Assembly (NCBI GenBank): GCA_938014245.1
Contig: CALLSD010000020.1
Span: 1-13,916, forward strand
Source: an uncultured Actinomyces sp.
GTDB lineage: Bacteria > Actinomycetota > Actinomycetes > Actinomycetales > Actinomycetaceae
Direction of reading: 5' to 3'
Length of the DNA stretch: 13,916 bases
Shown: piece after piece, positions 1 to 6,783 of the stretch
How the letters are laid out: each line of letters starts with the position of its first letter
Numbering within the stretch: position 1 is the stretch's first letter
Position numbers and translations under genes: made by a program
The notes under the pieces: model-generated
Seen by the model: only the letters and a program-made list of their open reading frames with translations
Told to the model about the DNA's origin: nothing
Database searches by the model: none

Positions 1-1
1 G

Positions 2-319
2 CTGACCCGCTACCACCGCTCGCGCCCCGGCCTCACCGAAAAGTGGGACCTGTATGTGCGCGGTTTCGAGACGGCGACCGCCTACTCGGAGCTAGCCGAC
101 CCGGTCGTTCAGCGCGAACGCTTCGAGGCGCAGGCGCTTGCGGCCGCCAATGGTGATCCCGAGGCCATGGTGCTTGATGAGGACTTCCTCGTTGCCATGG
201 AACAGGGCTTCCCACCGTGTGGCGGCATGGGCATGGGCATTGACCGTCTGCTCATGGTTCTCACCGGCCAGGGTATCCGCGAAACGATCCCCTTCCCTCT
301 GGTCAAGCGCCTGAGCTGA
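2..319 (+). CDS. lysS: Lysyl-tRNA synthetase, C-terminal fragment
   Basis: This is the last 105 residues of a class II lysyl-tRNA synthetase, which charges tRNA-Lys with lysine in the cytoplasm. The 5' part lies outside the window, so the reading frame begins at base 2. Visible landmarks are the TRYHRSRPGLTEKWDLYV segment, the YSEL/RERF region of the active site, and class II motif 3 as GGMGMGIDRLLMVLTG followed by IRETIPFPLVKRLS at the end. The sequence reads naturally to a TGA stop at 317-319, with the usual end point for bacterial LysRS just after the motif-3 helix. A hairpin terminator follows within 15 nt. The family assignment is firm. Whether it is the main or a secondary LysRS cannot be judged from the fragment. 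Confidence 0.95.
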   Translation: MTRYHRSRPGLTEKWDLYVRGFETATAYSELADPVVQRERFEAQALAAANGDPEAMVLDEDFLVAMEQGFPPCGGMGMGIDRLLMVLTGQGIRETIPFPLVKRLS

Positions 320-332
320 TCTTTATGCATTC

Positions 333-375
333 AGCGACCGGTTTCGTCAATGACGAGGCCGGTCGCTGTTTATTT
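333..375 (+). terminator. Rho-independent terminator after lysS
   Basis: A 16-bp stem pairs 333-348 with 352-367. The outer arms are AGCGACCGG and CCGGTCGCT, two G-U pairs lie in the middle, and the loop is AAT. The T-rich run GTTTATTT follows at 368-375. It sits just after the lysS stop and is oriented to end lysS transcription. The same stem could also help stop the convergent regulator on the minus strand, although that side has no good U-tract. Confidence 0.85.
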
Positions 376-409
376 GCATACGCGCGCGCCCCGTTGAAGC
401 GCGTCGGAG

Positions 410-1375
410 TTAGGCGTGCGTGCGGTGGCGGATCAGGTCAAGAAGCTCTCGTGCAGCGCCTTCATCGAGCACAAGGTCGGTAATAACTCCCGCGCGTAGA
501 GCTCCCAGAAGCGGGAGAGCCTTTGAAGCGCCCGCAACGACGGCAAGACGCCTCGGGATCTTCTTCAAGGTTTCGGGGAAAGGACCCGAAGCGCGACGGT
601 TTAAGTCCATATCGGTTGAGCCATCCTCGCGAATGAGGACCGTGCACACGTCGCCCACGACGCCGTCCTCTTGTGCCTGAGCGATTTCGTCAGCATCAAG
701 GAATCCGCCGGAGTACACGCGGGAAGGAAGACGCGCGGAAAGAGAACCGACACCGAAGAGAGCGACATTTGCCGAATCGATCGTTGCAAGTACGGAGGTA
801 ATCGAGCGTTCTCTCCACAATGCTTCTTTAGTTTCTGGGAAATCAAAGAATGCGGGAACGGGGAAGTGAACCATGCGTGCGCCAAGTGCAGTCGCAGCGC
901 GTGAAATAATTGCATCGGCGTAGGGAAAGCCGGATTCTGTTGCTGTTGCTGCGCCGTTGAGCTGGACAACCGTAGACCCCGGAAGGTTGACTCGAGGCAG
1001 GCATCGTGTGACCTCGGATGTCGTGTTACCCCAGGCGATTCCTAAAGTGTCACCGGGCTTTAAGAGATCAACTAGCCGTTCTGCAGCGACGCGAGCAACG
1101 TTGTGGAGGCGATTGACTTCGGTGTGAATATCGTGGACGGGAACAACCGAAGTGTGGACTCCGAAAATCTCGTTGATCTGCCCGGAAAGCGAACCCCGGT
1201 TCCCGGGAGTCGCGGCGACAGAAATACGGACCAAGCCCGAATTACGTGCGTAGGTCAGTAGACGGGAGACAGAGGAACGTGACACACCGAGGTGGCGGGC
1301 GATGGTTTCCATCGTCTGCCCCTGGAGGTAGTACATCGAGGCTGCTTCATGCGCCTGCTCGTCACGTATCGTCAC
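410..1375 (-). CDS. SorC/DeoR-type sugar-binding transcriptional regulator
   Basis: This is a SorC-family regulator of about 321 residues, a normal family length. Residues 5-50 form a winged helix-turn-helix (AASMYYLQGQTMETIARHLG, then VSRSSVSRLL as the recognition helix). From about residue 65 to the end is the sugar-phosphate-binding effector domain, with family motifs LGIAWGNTTSEV (111-122), VVQLNGA (136-142) and FGVGSL (207-212). Such proteins bind as oligomers and change affinity when a phosphorylated sugar or polyol binds. It is transcribed divergently from glpK, so control of glpK and itself, perhaps by glycerol-3-phosphate or a related phosphate ester, is a reasonable inference. The start is uncertain. 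The frame is open to a GTG at 1396, but the GTG at 1375 gives the usual family N-terminus (MTIRDEQAHEAA) and lies 7 nt after a possible minus-strand -10 CATACT, so it may be leaderless. Confidence 0.85.
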   Translation of the reverse strand: MTIRDEQAHEAASMYYLQGQTMETIARHLGVSRSSVSRLLTYARNSGLVRISVAATPGNRGSLSGQINEIFGVHTSVVPVHDIHTEVNRLHNVARVAAERLVDLLKPGDTLGIAWGNTTSEVTRCLPRVNLPGSTVVQLNGAATATESGFPYADAIISRAATALGARMVHFPVPAFFDFPETKEALWRERSITSVLATIDSANVALFGVGSLSARLPSRVYSGGFLDADEIAQAQEDGVVGDVCTVLIREDGSTDMDLNRRASGPFPETLKKIPRRLAVVAGASKALPLLGALRAGVITDLVLDEGAARELLDLIRHRTHA

Positions 1376-1678
1376 ATTTCCTAGTATGCCATGCACAAGC
1401 GTGCAGCGGGATACATTTGATGAGGCGCGTGTTTACGCCAAAAGCGAGTAAGTGAACCCAGTCAAATCAAGAATGGGAGATCCTCGGGCGTGAACAAATG
1501 TTCATTGAAATTATGGTGAGCGCGCAATGAATGAGATACTAGAAGGATTCCCGGATCGTGGTTCGTGGCGCTGTGTTTCTTTTATGTGAGTGCGCATCGT
1601 CATCCCTGCCGCAATCTACTTTCTCGCTTGCGCCTGAGTAGTACACAACGACGTGACAACAACTCTGAAAGGACATTC
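1376..1678. promoter_or_regulatory. Divergent SorC-glpK intergenic regulatory region
   Basis: No gene is seen in these roughly 300 bases. They hold the candidate operator at 1491-1504, a plausible glpK -10 GATACT at 1535-1540 (no convincing -35), a possible minus-strand -10 CATACT at 1388-1383, and the glpK ribosome binding site GAAAGGA at 1667-1673. Both -10 candidates lie in a shared ATACTAG context. If the glpK -10 is right, transcription starts near 1547 and leaves a leader of about 130 nt. I recognise no riboswitch class in that leader. Confidence 0.5.
1491..1504. promoter_or_regulatory. Candidate SorC-family operator palindrome
   Basis: TGAACA and TGTTCA form a perfect 6-bp inverted repeat around AA. 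The next bases continue as TTGAAA, so TTCA-T-TGAA is a second, overlapping palindrome at 1501-1509. It lies between the divergent regulator and glpK and just upstream of the likely glpK promoter. TGAAC/GTTCA half-sites resemble operators described for several SorC-family regulators. Assignment to this regulator is inference. Confidence 0.5.
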
Positions 1679-3193
1679 ATGACTACCGAAAAATTTGTCA
1701 TGGCGATCGACCAAGGGACAACCTCCACTCGTGCGATCATCTTCAATCACTCCGGTGAGATTGTCTCCGTTGGGCAGAAAGAATTCACTCAGATTTTCCC
1801 CAATCCGGGCTGGGTGGAACACGATCCAATGGAGATTTGGGGTTCTGTACGAACAGTTGTTGCCGAAGCCCTACAGAAAGCTGAAATTAACCGGCACTCT
1901 CTTGCCGCTGTCGGAATTACAAACCAGCGAGAGACCACCGTGGTGTGGGATAAGAACACCGGCGAACCGGTCTACAACGCAATCGTCTGGCAAGACATGC
2001 GCACCTCCGACATCGTGAAAGACCTCGAGGGGGAAGAGGGCCCCGATCGCTTCCGTCAGATCTGTGGCCTCGGGCTCTCACCCTATTTCTCAGGTTCAAA
2101 GATTAAATGGATTCTCGACAATGTTGAGGGAGCACGTCAGCGTGCCGAGGCCGGGGACCTCCTCTTCGGCAACACCGACTGCTGGGTTTTGTGGAATCTG
2201 ACGGGCGGGGTCAATGGCGGTGTGCACTGCACCGACGTCACCAACGCCTCGCGCACGATGCTCATGGATATCCGTACACTTCAGTGGCGTCAGGACGTAT
2301 GCGAGATCTTCGGGATTCCCATGTCGATGCTCCCCGAAATCAAGTCCTCTTCTGAGATCTACGGTTATGGGCGGAAGAATGGCTTGCTCATTGATACCCC
2401 GATCTCGGGCATCCTCGGTGATCAGCAAGCTGCAACCTTCGGCCAGGCCTGCTTTGAAAAGGGCATGGCGAAGAACACCTACGGAACCGGCTGCTTCATG
2501 CTGATGAACACCGGCACTGAGCCGGTCTTTTCTGAAAACGGTCTGCTGACGACGGTTGCCTACAAGATCGGTGATCAGGATCCGGTCTATGCCCTGGAAG
2601 GCTCGATCGCCATCGCCGGTTCACTGACCCAGTGGATGCGCGACAACCTGGGACTCATTGAAGAATCGAAGGATATTCAGGCACTTGCTCAGAGCGTTGA
2701 CGATAACGGGGGAGTCTACTTTGTCCCAGCCTTCTCAGGGCTCTTCGCTCCCTACTGGCGTTCGGATGCGCGCGGGGCGATTGTGGGACTGACTCGCTAT
2801 GTCAACAAGGGGCACATTGCTCGCGCGGTCGAAGAGTCGACGGCGTTCCAAAGCGCCGAAGTCCTCGACGCAATGAATGCGGACGCGGGAGTTCCGCTCA
2901 AGGAACTGAAGGTTGACGGCGGAATGACGCACGATGACCTCGTCATGCAATTCCAAGCCGACCTGTGTGGCGTAGACGTTGTTCGTCCGAAAGTCATTGA
3001 AACGACTGCGCTCGGCGCGGCCTATGCAGCTGGGATTGCTGTTGGTTACTGGTCAGGAACCGAAGACATCGTGGCCAACTGGCAGGAAGGAAAACGCTGG
3101 ACTCCTACGATGGATGCCGCCGAGCGTGATCGCACGTACCGTCTGTGGAAGAAGGCCGTGACCAGAACTTTTAATTGGGTCGAAGAAGACTAG
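1679..3193 (+). CDS. glpK: Glycerol kinase
   Basis: This enzyme phosphorylates glycerol with ATP to sn-glycerol 3-phosphate in the cytoplasm, the entry step for glycerol use and lipid backbone supply. At 504 residues it is full length for the FGGY family. Landmarks are the phosphate-binding loop AIDQGTTSTRAI (9-20), the glycerol-contacting NQRET (82-86), FGGY signature 1 YFSGSKIKWI (136-145), the catalytic Asp in GILGDQQAA (D248), YGTGCFM (268-274), and a C-terminal VDGGMTHDDLVMQFQADL followed by TTALGAAYAAG. The start at 1679 is set by GAAAGGA at 1667-1673; the frame is open further upstream, but that extension has no family similarity. Where PTS-regulated Firmicute enzymes carry a phosphorylated His (IHxLEW), this protein reads IRTLQW, so control by HPr phosphorylation looks unlikely. 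No glpF or glpD is adjacent; the divergent SorC-type gene is the likely local regulator. Confidence 0.96.
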   Translation: MTTEKFVMAIDQGTTSTRAIIFNHSGEIVSVGQKEFTQIFPNPGWVEHDPMEIWGSVRTVVAEALQKAEINRHSLAAVGITNQRETTVVWDKNTGEPVYNAIVWQDMRTSDIVKDLEGEEGPDRFRQICGLGLSPYFSGSKIKWILDNVEGARQRAEAGDLLFGNTDCWVLWNLTGGVNGGVHCTDVTNASRTMLMDIRTLQWRQDVCEIFGIPMSMLPEIKSSSEIYGYGRKNGLLIDTPISGILGDQQAATFGQACFEKGMAKNTYGTGCFMLMNTGTEPVFSENGLLTTVAYKIGDQDPVYALEGSIAIAGSLTQWMRDNLGLIEESKDIQALAQSVDDNGGVYFVPAFSGLFAPYWRSDARGAIVGLTRYVNKGHIARAVEESTAFQSAEVLDAMNADAGVPLKELKVDGGMTHDDLVMQFQADLCGVDVVRPKVIETTALGAAYAAGIAVGYWSGTEDIVANWQEGKRWTPTMDAAERDRTYRLWKKAVTRTFNWVEED

Positions 3194-3217
3194 GTGACGG
3201 GGCACGCGTGAAAACAC

Positions 3218-3266
3218 TCAACGGGATCCGAAGTGCCATATAGGATTGCTTTATGGATCCCGTTGA
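3218..3266. repeat. Perfect 12-bp inverted repeat flanking the NYN gene start
   Basis: TCAACGGGATCC at 3218-3229 is the exact reverse complement of GGATCCCGTTGA at 3255-3266. The 25 bases between hold TAGGAT (3241-3246), which reads either as a -10 element or as the ribosome binding site AGGA, and the ATG at 3253-3255, whose G is the first base of the right arm. As RNA it is a 12-bp stem that would tie up the start codon. As DNA the arms flank the core promoter. No U-tract follows, so it is not a standard terminator for glpK. Confidence 0.7.
3241..3252 (+). promoter_or_regulatory. Possible leaderless promoter (or RBS) of the NYN gene
   Basis: TAGGAT fits the actinobacterial -10 pattern TAnnnT. 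The A of the ATG at 3253 lies 7 nt after it, the spacing expected when transcription begins at the start codon. The same bases contain AGGA at 3242-3245, 7 nt from the ATG, so they could instead serve as a Shine-Dalgarno on a read-through glpK transcript. No clear -35 is visible. Confidence 0.4.
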
Positions 3267-3825
3267 CGTCGAAGAGACCTACCTCCTGATCGATGGCGAG
3301 AATATTGACGCCACCCTTGGCCTATCCGTTTTAGAGCGCCGACCCACCCCTGAAGAGCGACCCCGTTGGGATCGTATTCGCGAGGCGACCGAACAGCTCT
3401 GGGACCAGCACGTGCGTGGCCTGTTCTTCCTGAATGGGAGTTCTGGCTACTTGCCCATGGGCTTCATTCAGGCTCTACATGCGATGGGCTATCGTGCGCT
3501 GCCCTTGGCGGGCCCCGAGGATATGAAAGTTGTTGACGTTGGTATCCAACGCACCCTCGAGGCGATCGCCCACAAGGGCGTGGGGTCGGTCATCTTGGCC
3601 TCACACGATGCGGATTTCCTTCCCCAAATTCAAGAACTGCTTGAGAATGGGCATCGCGTCGGGATCATGTGCTTCAAGGAATTTCTCTCGAGCCAATTCC
3701 ATGAACTTGAGGACATGGGACTCGAAATCATCGACCTTGAATATGATGCGCATGCCTTCCAAGTTCAGCTTCCGCGCATTCACATCATCGACATTGACGC
3801 CTTCGATCCCTTCGATTACATCTAA
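3253..3825 (+). CDS. NYN-domain (PIN-like) protein, putative ribonuclease
   Basis: This is a soluble 190-residue protein consisting almost entirely of one NYN domain, a PIN-like nuclease fold (LabA/COG1432-like). The conserved acidic positions are present: LLIDGENID (11-19, with D14 and E16), MKVVDVGIQRTLE (91-103, with D95) and ILASHDADFLPQIQELL (114-130, with D119 and D121). Such clusters bind a divalent metal for RNA cleavage in studied relatives, but no substrate can be named here. The tail is acidic (IIDIDAFDPFDYI) with no membrane segment or extra DNA-binding domain. It lies 59 nt after glpK with no terminator between, so read-through is possible, though an own start signal is also suggested. 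A bidirectional terminator follows at once. The domain call is good; the biological role is unknown. Confidence 0.82.
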   Translation: MDPVDVEETYLLIDGENIDATLGLSVLERRPTPEERPRWDRIREATEQLWDQHVRGLFFLNGSSGYLPMGFIQALHAMGYRALPLAGPEDMKVVDVGIQRTLEAIAHKGVGSVILASHDADFLPQIQELLENGHRVGIMCFKEFLSSQFHELEDMGLEIIDLEYDAHAFQVQLPRIHIIDIDAFDPFDYI

Positions 3826-3830
3826 AACGC

Positions 3831-3868
3831 AAAAGTGTGGGCCCTGGAATCCAGGACCCACACTTTTT
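3831..3868. terminator. Bidirectional terminator between convergent NYN and pspA genes
   Basis: AAAAGTGTGGG (3831-3841) pairs with CCCACACTTTT (3857-3867). One C-A mismatch follows, then CCTGG pairs with CCAGG around an AAT loop. The A-run on the left and T-run on the right give a U-tract in both directions. It begins 6 nt after the NYN stop and lies 11 nt from the pspA stop, so it serves both genes. Confidence 0.93.
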
Positions 3869-3878
3869 ATGTGATGAA

Positions 3879-4595
3879 TCAGTTCTGCTGCTTCAGCGCT
3901 GCAAGACGAGCTTCAATTTCGACCTGCGAAGCATCGGTCTCGAGCTCGGCAAACTGAGCGTCCAGCGAAGATGCGGCGACCTCTGCCTTGCCCTGTGCGA
4001 GTGCCTCGGTGTGACGAACCTTGTCTTCGAAGCGAGAGAGTTCGGAGGAAGGATCGAGGATATTGATCGAGGAAACAGCATCGGTAACCTGTGCCTGAGC
4101 CTCGGCTGCCTTCTGGCGGGCAACAAGCTGATCGCGCTTGATCTTGAGCTCTCCGAGCTTGTCCTTCATCTGCGTCAGACCGGTCTTGAGCTTCTCGACA
4201 ACTTCGCGCTGCGAGGCGATGATGGGCTCAGCGGTCTTTGCTTCGCCTTCGAACTGGATCTGCTTGCCGATGGCGACGCGTGCGAGGTCGTCCCACTTCT
4301 GTGCGCCAGCCTGATCACCGGCCGCGCGCAGTTCCTCAGCCTTTGCCGAGGCCGCGGCTGCCTTGCGTCCCCAGTCTGCGGCGACTGCGACGTCTTCTTC
4401 GTAATCCTTTTCAGCCAAGCGGAGGTTGCCGACAGTCTGTGCGACTGCGGTTTCTGCCTCTGCAATGGAGTTCGTGTAGTCACGAATGAGCTGATCGAGC
4501 ATCTTCTGCGGGTCTTCAGCGCGGTCGAGGAGCGCGTTGATGTTGGCCTTGGCCAGCTGAGAGATGCGTCCGAGAATGGTCTGCTTTTCCGCCAT
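3879..4595 (-). CDS. pspA: PspA/IM30 family membrane-stress protein
   Basis: This is a 238-residue, highly charged, almost wholly helical coiled-coil protein of the PspA/IM30 (bacterial ESCRT-III-like) family, which assembles on the inner face of stressed membranes. The N-terminus MAEKQTILGRISQLAKANINALLDRAEDP has the family pattern of an amphipathic helix followed by the NALLD.AEDP motif and MLDQLIRDY. The middle is Ala/Glu/Lys-rich heptad sequence, and the short C-terminus ends in EIEARLAALKQQN. The start is supported by AAGGAG 6 nt upstream (4607-4602 on the minus strand). It is preceded 51 nt upstream by the TPM gene on the same strand and probably shares its transcript. A TATAGT at 4640-4635 could give it an extra promoter, though without a clear -35. 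No PspF or PspBC homologue is in the window. Confidence 0.92.
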   Translation of the reverse strand: MAEKQTILGRISQLAKANINALLDRAEDPQKMLDQLIRDYTNSIAEAETAVAQTVGNLRLAEKDYEEDVAVAADWGRKAAAASAKAEELRAAGDQAGAQKWDDLARVAIGKQIQFEGEAKTAEPIIASQREVVEKLKTGLTQMKDKLGELKIKRDQLVARQKAAEAQAQVTDAVSSINILDPSSELSRFEDKVRHTEALAQGKAEVAASSLDAQFAELETDASQVEIEARLAALKQQN

Positions 4596-4646
4596 TGTTT
4601 TCTCCTTGGGATGCGGGAAAGGGATGTTGGTTGAACTATACCTTAA

Positions 4647-6689
4647 TTAGAAAGAATCGGTGTGACCTGATCCACTGGAGCCGCCGAAACCTCCTGAAGA
4701 ACCGCCAAAACCGCCGAAACTGCCACTATTGCTGGAGCCTCCGCCACCCCAGCTTGATCCGCCCCAATCGCTACCCCAAGAACGGCGGTGTGAGCCGCCC
4801 GAGGAAAGAATGCTATCGAGAACCGACCAGACCAGAGCGCCGGTGAGGCCATCCGCAATACGGCTTCCTGATGACGGCTGGGGAGTAGTGAGCGGGGCTG
4901 TGATCGCTGCCTGTGCGTAGGTAATTGCTGTGCGCGCCTGGGTTGCAGCACTCTCGTCGTTGCCCTGGTTGTGGAATGAGTGCGCATTTTGGAGTGCAGA
5001 GCGCGCAAATGAAAGCTGGGAACGTGCATCGAATCCGACCAAGGATCCGTGGCTTGTGATGTGCTGGTTCGCGCGTGCAACCTCAGAATCTGCCTGCGAA
5101 AGGAGCGCATCTATTCCCGACTGAGCACGCTGGGCGCGCTCTTCGGCGCTACGCAGAGGAGCCAAGGCCTCGTCAAGCGAAGCCTCCGCAAGACGCAAGG
5201 ATTCAAGGGCAGCAAGAGGATCACCCTGGCCGTTTTGGGCTGCGTGGCCGCCGCTAATGGCAGCCTGAGCTGAATCCACCAAGGGCTTGAAGGCGACCGG
5301 ATCGGCCTTCAAGCGAGTGACATCAGAAATATCGGAAGTGATCGAACCGATCGCAGCGGTCAGAAGCTCGGAAGAACGAGCAAGCTGGTCGGGTGCTTGG
5401 GTAATCGATTCAAGCTGGTGGCGAGCAAGAGCCAGAGCGCGGCGTGCAACTTCTAGAGTCTCGTAGGCGTTTTGTCCGGACTGCTGAGCTGCGAGGGCTT
5501 CCTTTGCGCTTGTCTCAGCTTGATCAAGGAGCGCGCGGGCTTGGTCAGGGCGACCGATTAAGGAAGCGATGGCCTCGGCAGAATACGCAAGCTTGAGGGT
5601 CTGCAGATCCATCTCAGCCTGCGAAATCTGATTGCGTGTCTGTGCGATCGAGTCGAGAAGATCGCTGACCTGCTGGCCGATATTTGCTTCCTTATTGCGG
5701 CGCTCGGTGAAGGTTTGCTTTTCTTGAACGAGCTGGTTCATTGCCGCGTTGAGGCGGTTGATGAAGTCATTCATTTCCTGGGTAGAAACGGGATTTGATC
5801 CGTCCTCATTTCCGCGTTGCAGGGCGAATCCACGGCTGACCAGGGCTCGCGCGTTGTCAATCGCACTGGAGAAAGAAGCAACGGCATCGGGGCCGAATTG
5901 AGCGCGAGCAAATTCGATCTCGTCCTCGGCTGCGCGCACGACATCGTCGGCGTCAAGAAGCATGCGTGCAAGGTCCAGGGTCGACTGGACCCTTTGCTGT
6001 TCCTGTGTGCCGACAACGGTCTTTCGTGTCTTGCGCTGCGAACGCGCGATGGCGGTGATGAGAATAATTGGCAGGAGGATCAAGAAGAAGACAAAGAGAA
6101 TAATGGAACTTAGGGGGAAGGCTGAACTACCGCTTGTGCTGGTAGTCGAACGCGTAGCTGCACTTGTTGCCCTTGTCTTTGTTGTTGTGGATCCGCTGGA
6201 CTGGGCGGCCTTCAAGCTCGAAGAGTAGGCCTGAATTGCCGAAACGACAGTGTCTGCATCAAGCGGATTTGCTTTCCCAAGCTCCGTCTTCGCGGCAGCG
6301 AAGGCGCTGACCACCGCGGAGTCAGCGATTCCCTTCTGATCGGTGTTTCCGCAGGTCGCGGCAACGCGCTGCTCTGTGGCGATCACAAGGACAAGAGAAG
6401 AATTCGACAAGCCGGATTTGGTTCCCGCGGCCTCGCACCACTTCACCGGAGCCTGATCAGAAAAGTCAGTAACCAAGACGACGTAAGCGTCCAGGCCACC
6501 CGACTTAAGCTTGCTGAGGCTTTGGCTGGCAGACTGTGCCTGAGAATCAGACAGGAAAGAATGCGGGTCTGTGACAGTCGAGGTGATGGTCACGGGCGAA
6601 TCAGCGTGCGCCATGCCAATTGGCATGCAAACGAACGCAATCGCAGTAAAGAGCGCAATACACCGGGAGCGAAAACCATGGTAAAACAT
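4647..6689 (-). CDS. TPM-domain membrane protein with long cytoplasmic coiled coil
   Basis: This is a 680-residue exported membrane protein. Residues 1-29 form a signal peptide ending AHA before DSPVT. Residues about 35-162 are a TPM domain (SFLSDSQAQSASQSLSKL, LDAYVVLVTDF, SLVLVIATEQR). A Ser/Thr-rich linker (163-190) leads to one membrane span (FPLSSIILFVFFLILLPIIL, 191-210) and basic residues. Then come about 390 residues of Ala/Gln/Glu-rich coiled coil and a Gly/Ser/Trp/Phe-rich tail with GGFGGSS repeats. With cleavage of the signal, the TPM domain faces outward and the coiled coil lies in the cytoplasm. TPM domains occur in proteins of photosystem II repair and in poorly understood bacterial membrane proteins, often beside pspA as here. 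The start at 6689 is chosen for the signal peptide; its ribosome site is weak. The frame stays open to 7013, but that part overlaps the divergent gene. Exact function is unknown. Confidence 0.85.
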   Translation of the reverse strand: MFYHGFRSRCIALFTAIAFVCMPIGMAHADSPVTITSTVTDPHSFLSDSQAQSASQSLSKLKSGGLDAYVVLVTDFSDQAPVKWCEAAGTKSGLSNSSLVLVIATEQRVAATCGNTDQKGIADSAVVSAFAAAKTELGKANPLDADTVVSAIQAYSSSLKAAQSSGSTTTKTRATSAATRSTTSTSGSSAFPLSSIILFVFFLILLPIILITAIARSQRKTRKTVVGTQEQQRVQSTLDLARMLLDADDVVRAAEDEIEFARAQFGPDAVASFSSAIDNARALVSRGFALQRGNEDGSNPVSTQEMNDFINRLNAAMNQLVQEKQTFTERRNKEANIGQQVSDLLDSIAQTRNQISQAEMDLQTLKLAYSAEAIASLIGRPDQARALLDQAETSAKEALAAQQSGQNAYETLEVARRALALARHQLESITQAPDQLARSSELLTAAIGSITSDISDVTRLKADPVAFKPLVDSAQAAISGGHAAQNGQGDPLAALESLRLAEASLDEALAPLRSAEERAQRAQSGIDALLSQADSEVARANQHITSHGSLVGFDARSQLSFARSALQNAHSFHNQGNDESAATQARTAITYAQAAITAPLTTPQPSSGSRIADGLTGALVWSVLDSILSSGGSHRRSWGSDWGGSSWGGGGSSNSGSFGGFGGSSGGFGGSSGSGHTDSF
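4650..4790 (-). repeat. Low-complexity Gly/Ser-rich coding repeat at the TPM C-terminus
   Basis: This stretch encodes the last 45 or so residues, dominated by Gly, Ser, Phe and Trp, with short degenerate repeats such as FGGFGGSSGGFGGSSGSG. At DNA level it is a run of CCGCC(A/G)AAxCx units read on the minus strand. Such tails are common at the end of TPM proteins. The repeats are prone to length change by slippage. Confidence 0.7.
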
Positions 6690-6699
6690 AGCCACTAGC

Positions 6700-6755
6700 T
6701 TACGACGATGCGGCGGCTGAGTGGAGAGCCATCTATGATGGTGGTTACGTCGTAA
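6700..6755. promoter_or_regulatory. Divergent TPM/cold-shock promoter region with inverted repeat
   Basis: TTACGACG at 6700-6707 is the exact reverse complement of CGTCGTAA at 6748-6755. The right copy also completes its own palindrome, TTACG-T-CGTAA, at 6745-6755. Between them, TATGAT at 6734-6739 is a good -10 for the cold-shock gene (start near 6746), with no clear -35. On the minus strand TTGGTT and ATAGAT with an 18-bp gap are a weak possibility for the TPM gene. Confidence 0.45.
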
Positions 6756-6783
6756 ACCAAATGACAAAGGAAGGAGTGCGGAA

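Noticed and set aside
1565..1678. N-terminal extension of glycerol kinase
   Set aside because: The added 38 residues have no family similarity, and a good ribosome site lies before 1679.
3194..3217. Terminator of glpK at CACGCGTG
   Set aside because: The 8-bp palindrome has no loop of usable length and is followed by A rather than T bases.
3837..4634. 265-residue plus-strand open frame opposite pspA
   Set aside because: It is the antisense of a clear pspA gene; the Leu/Cys-rich translation reflects the helical Glu/Lys/Ala coding strand and has no start signals.
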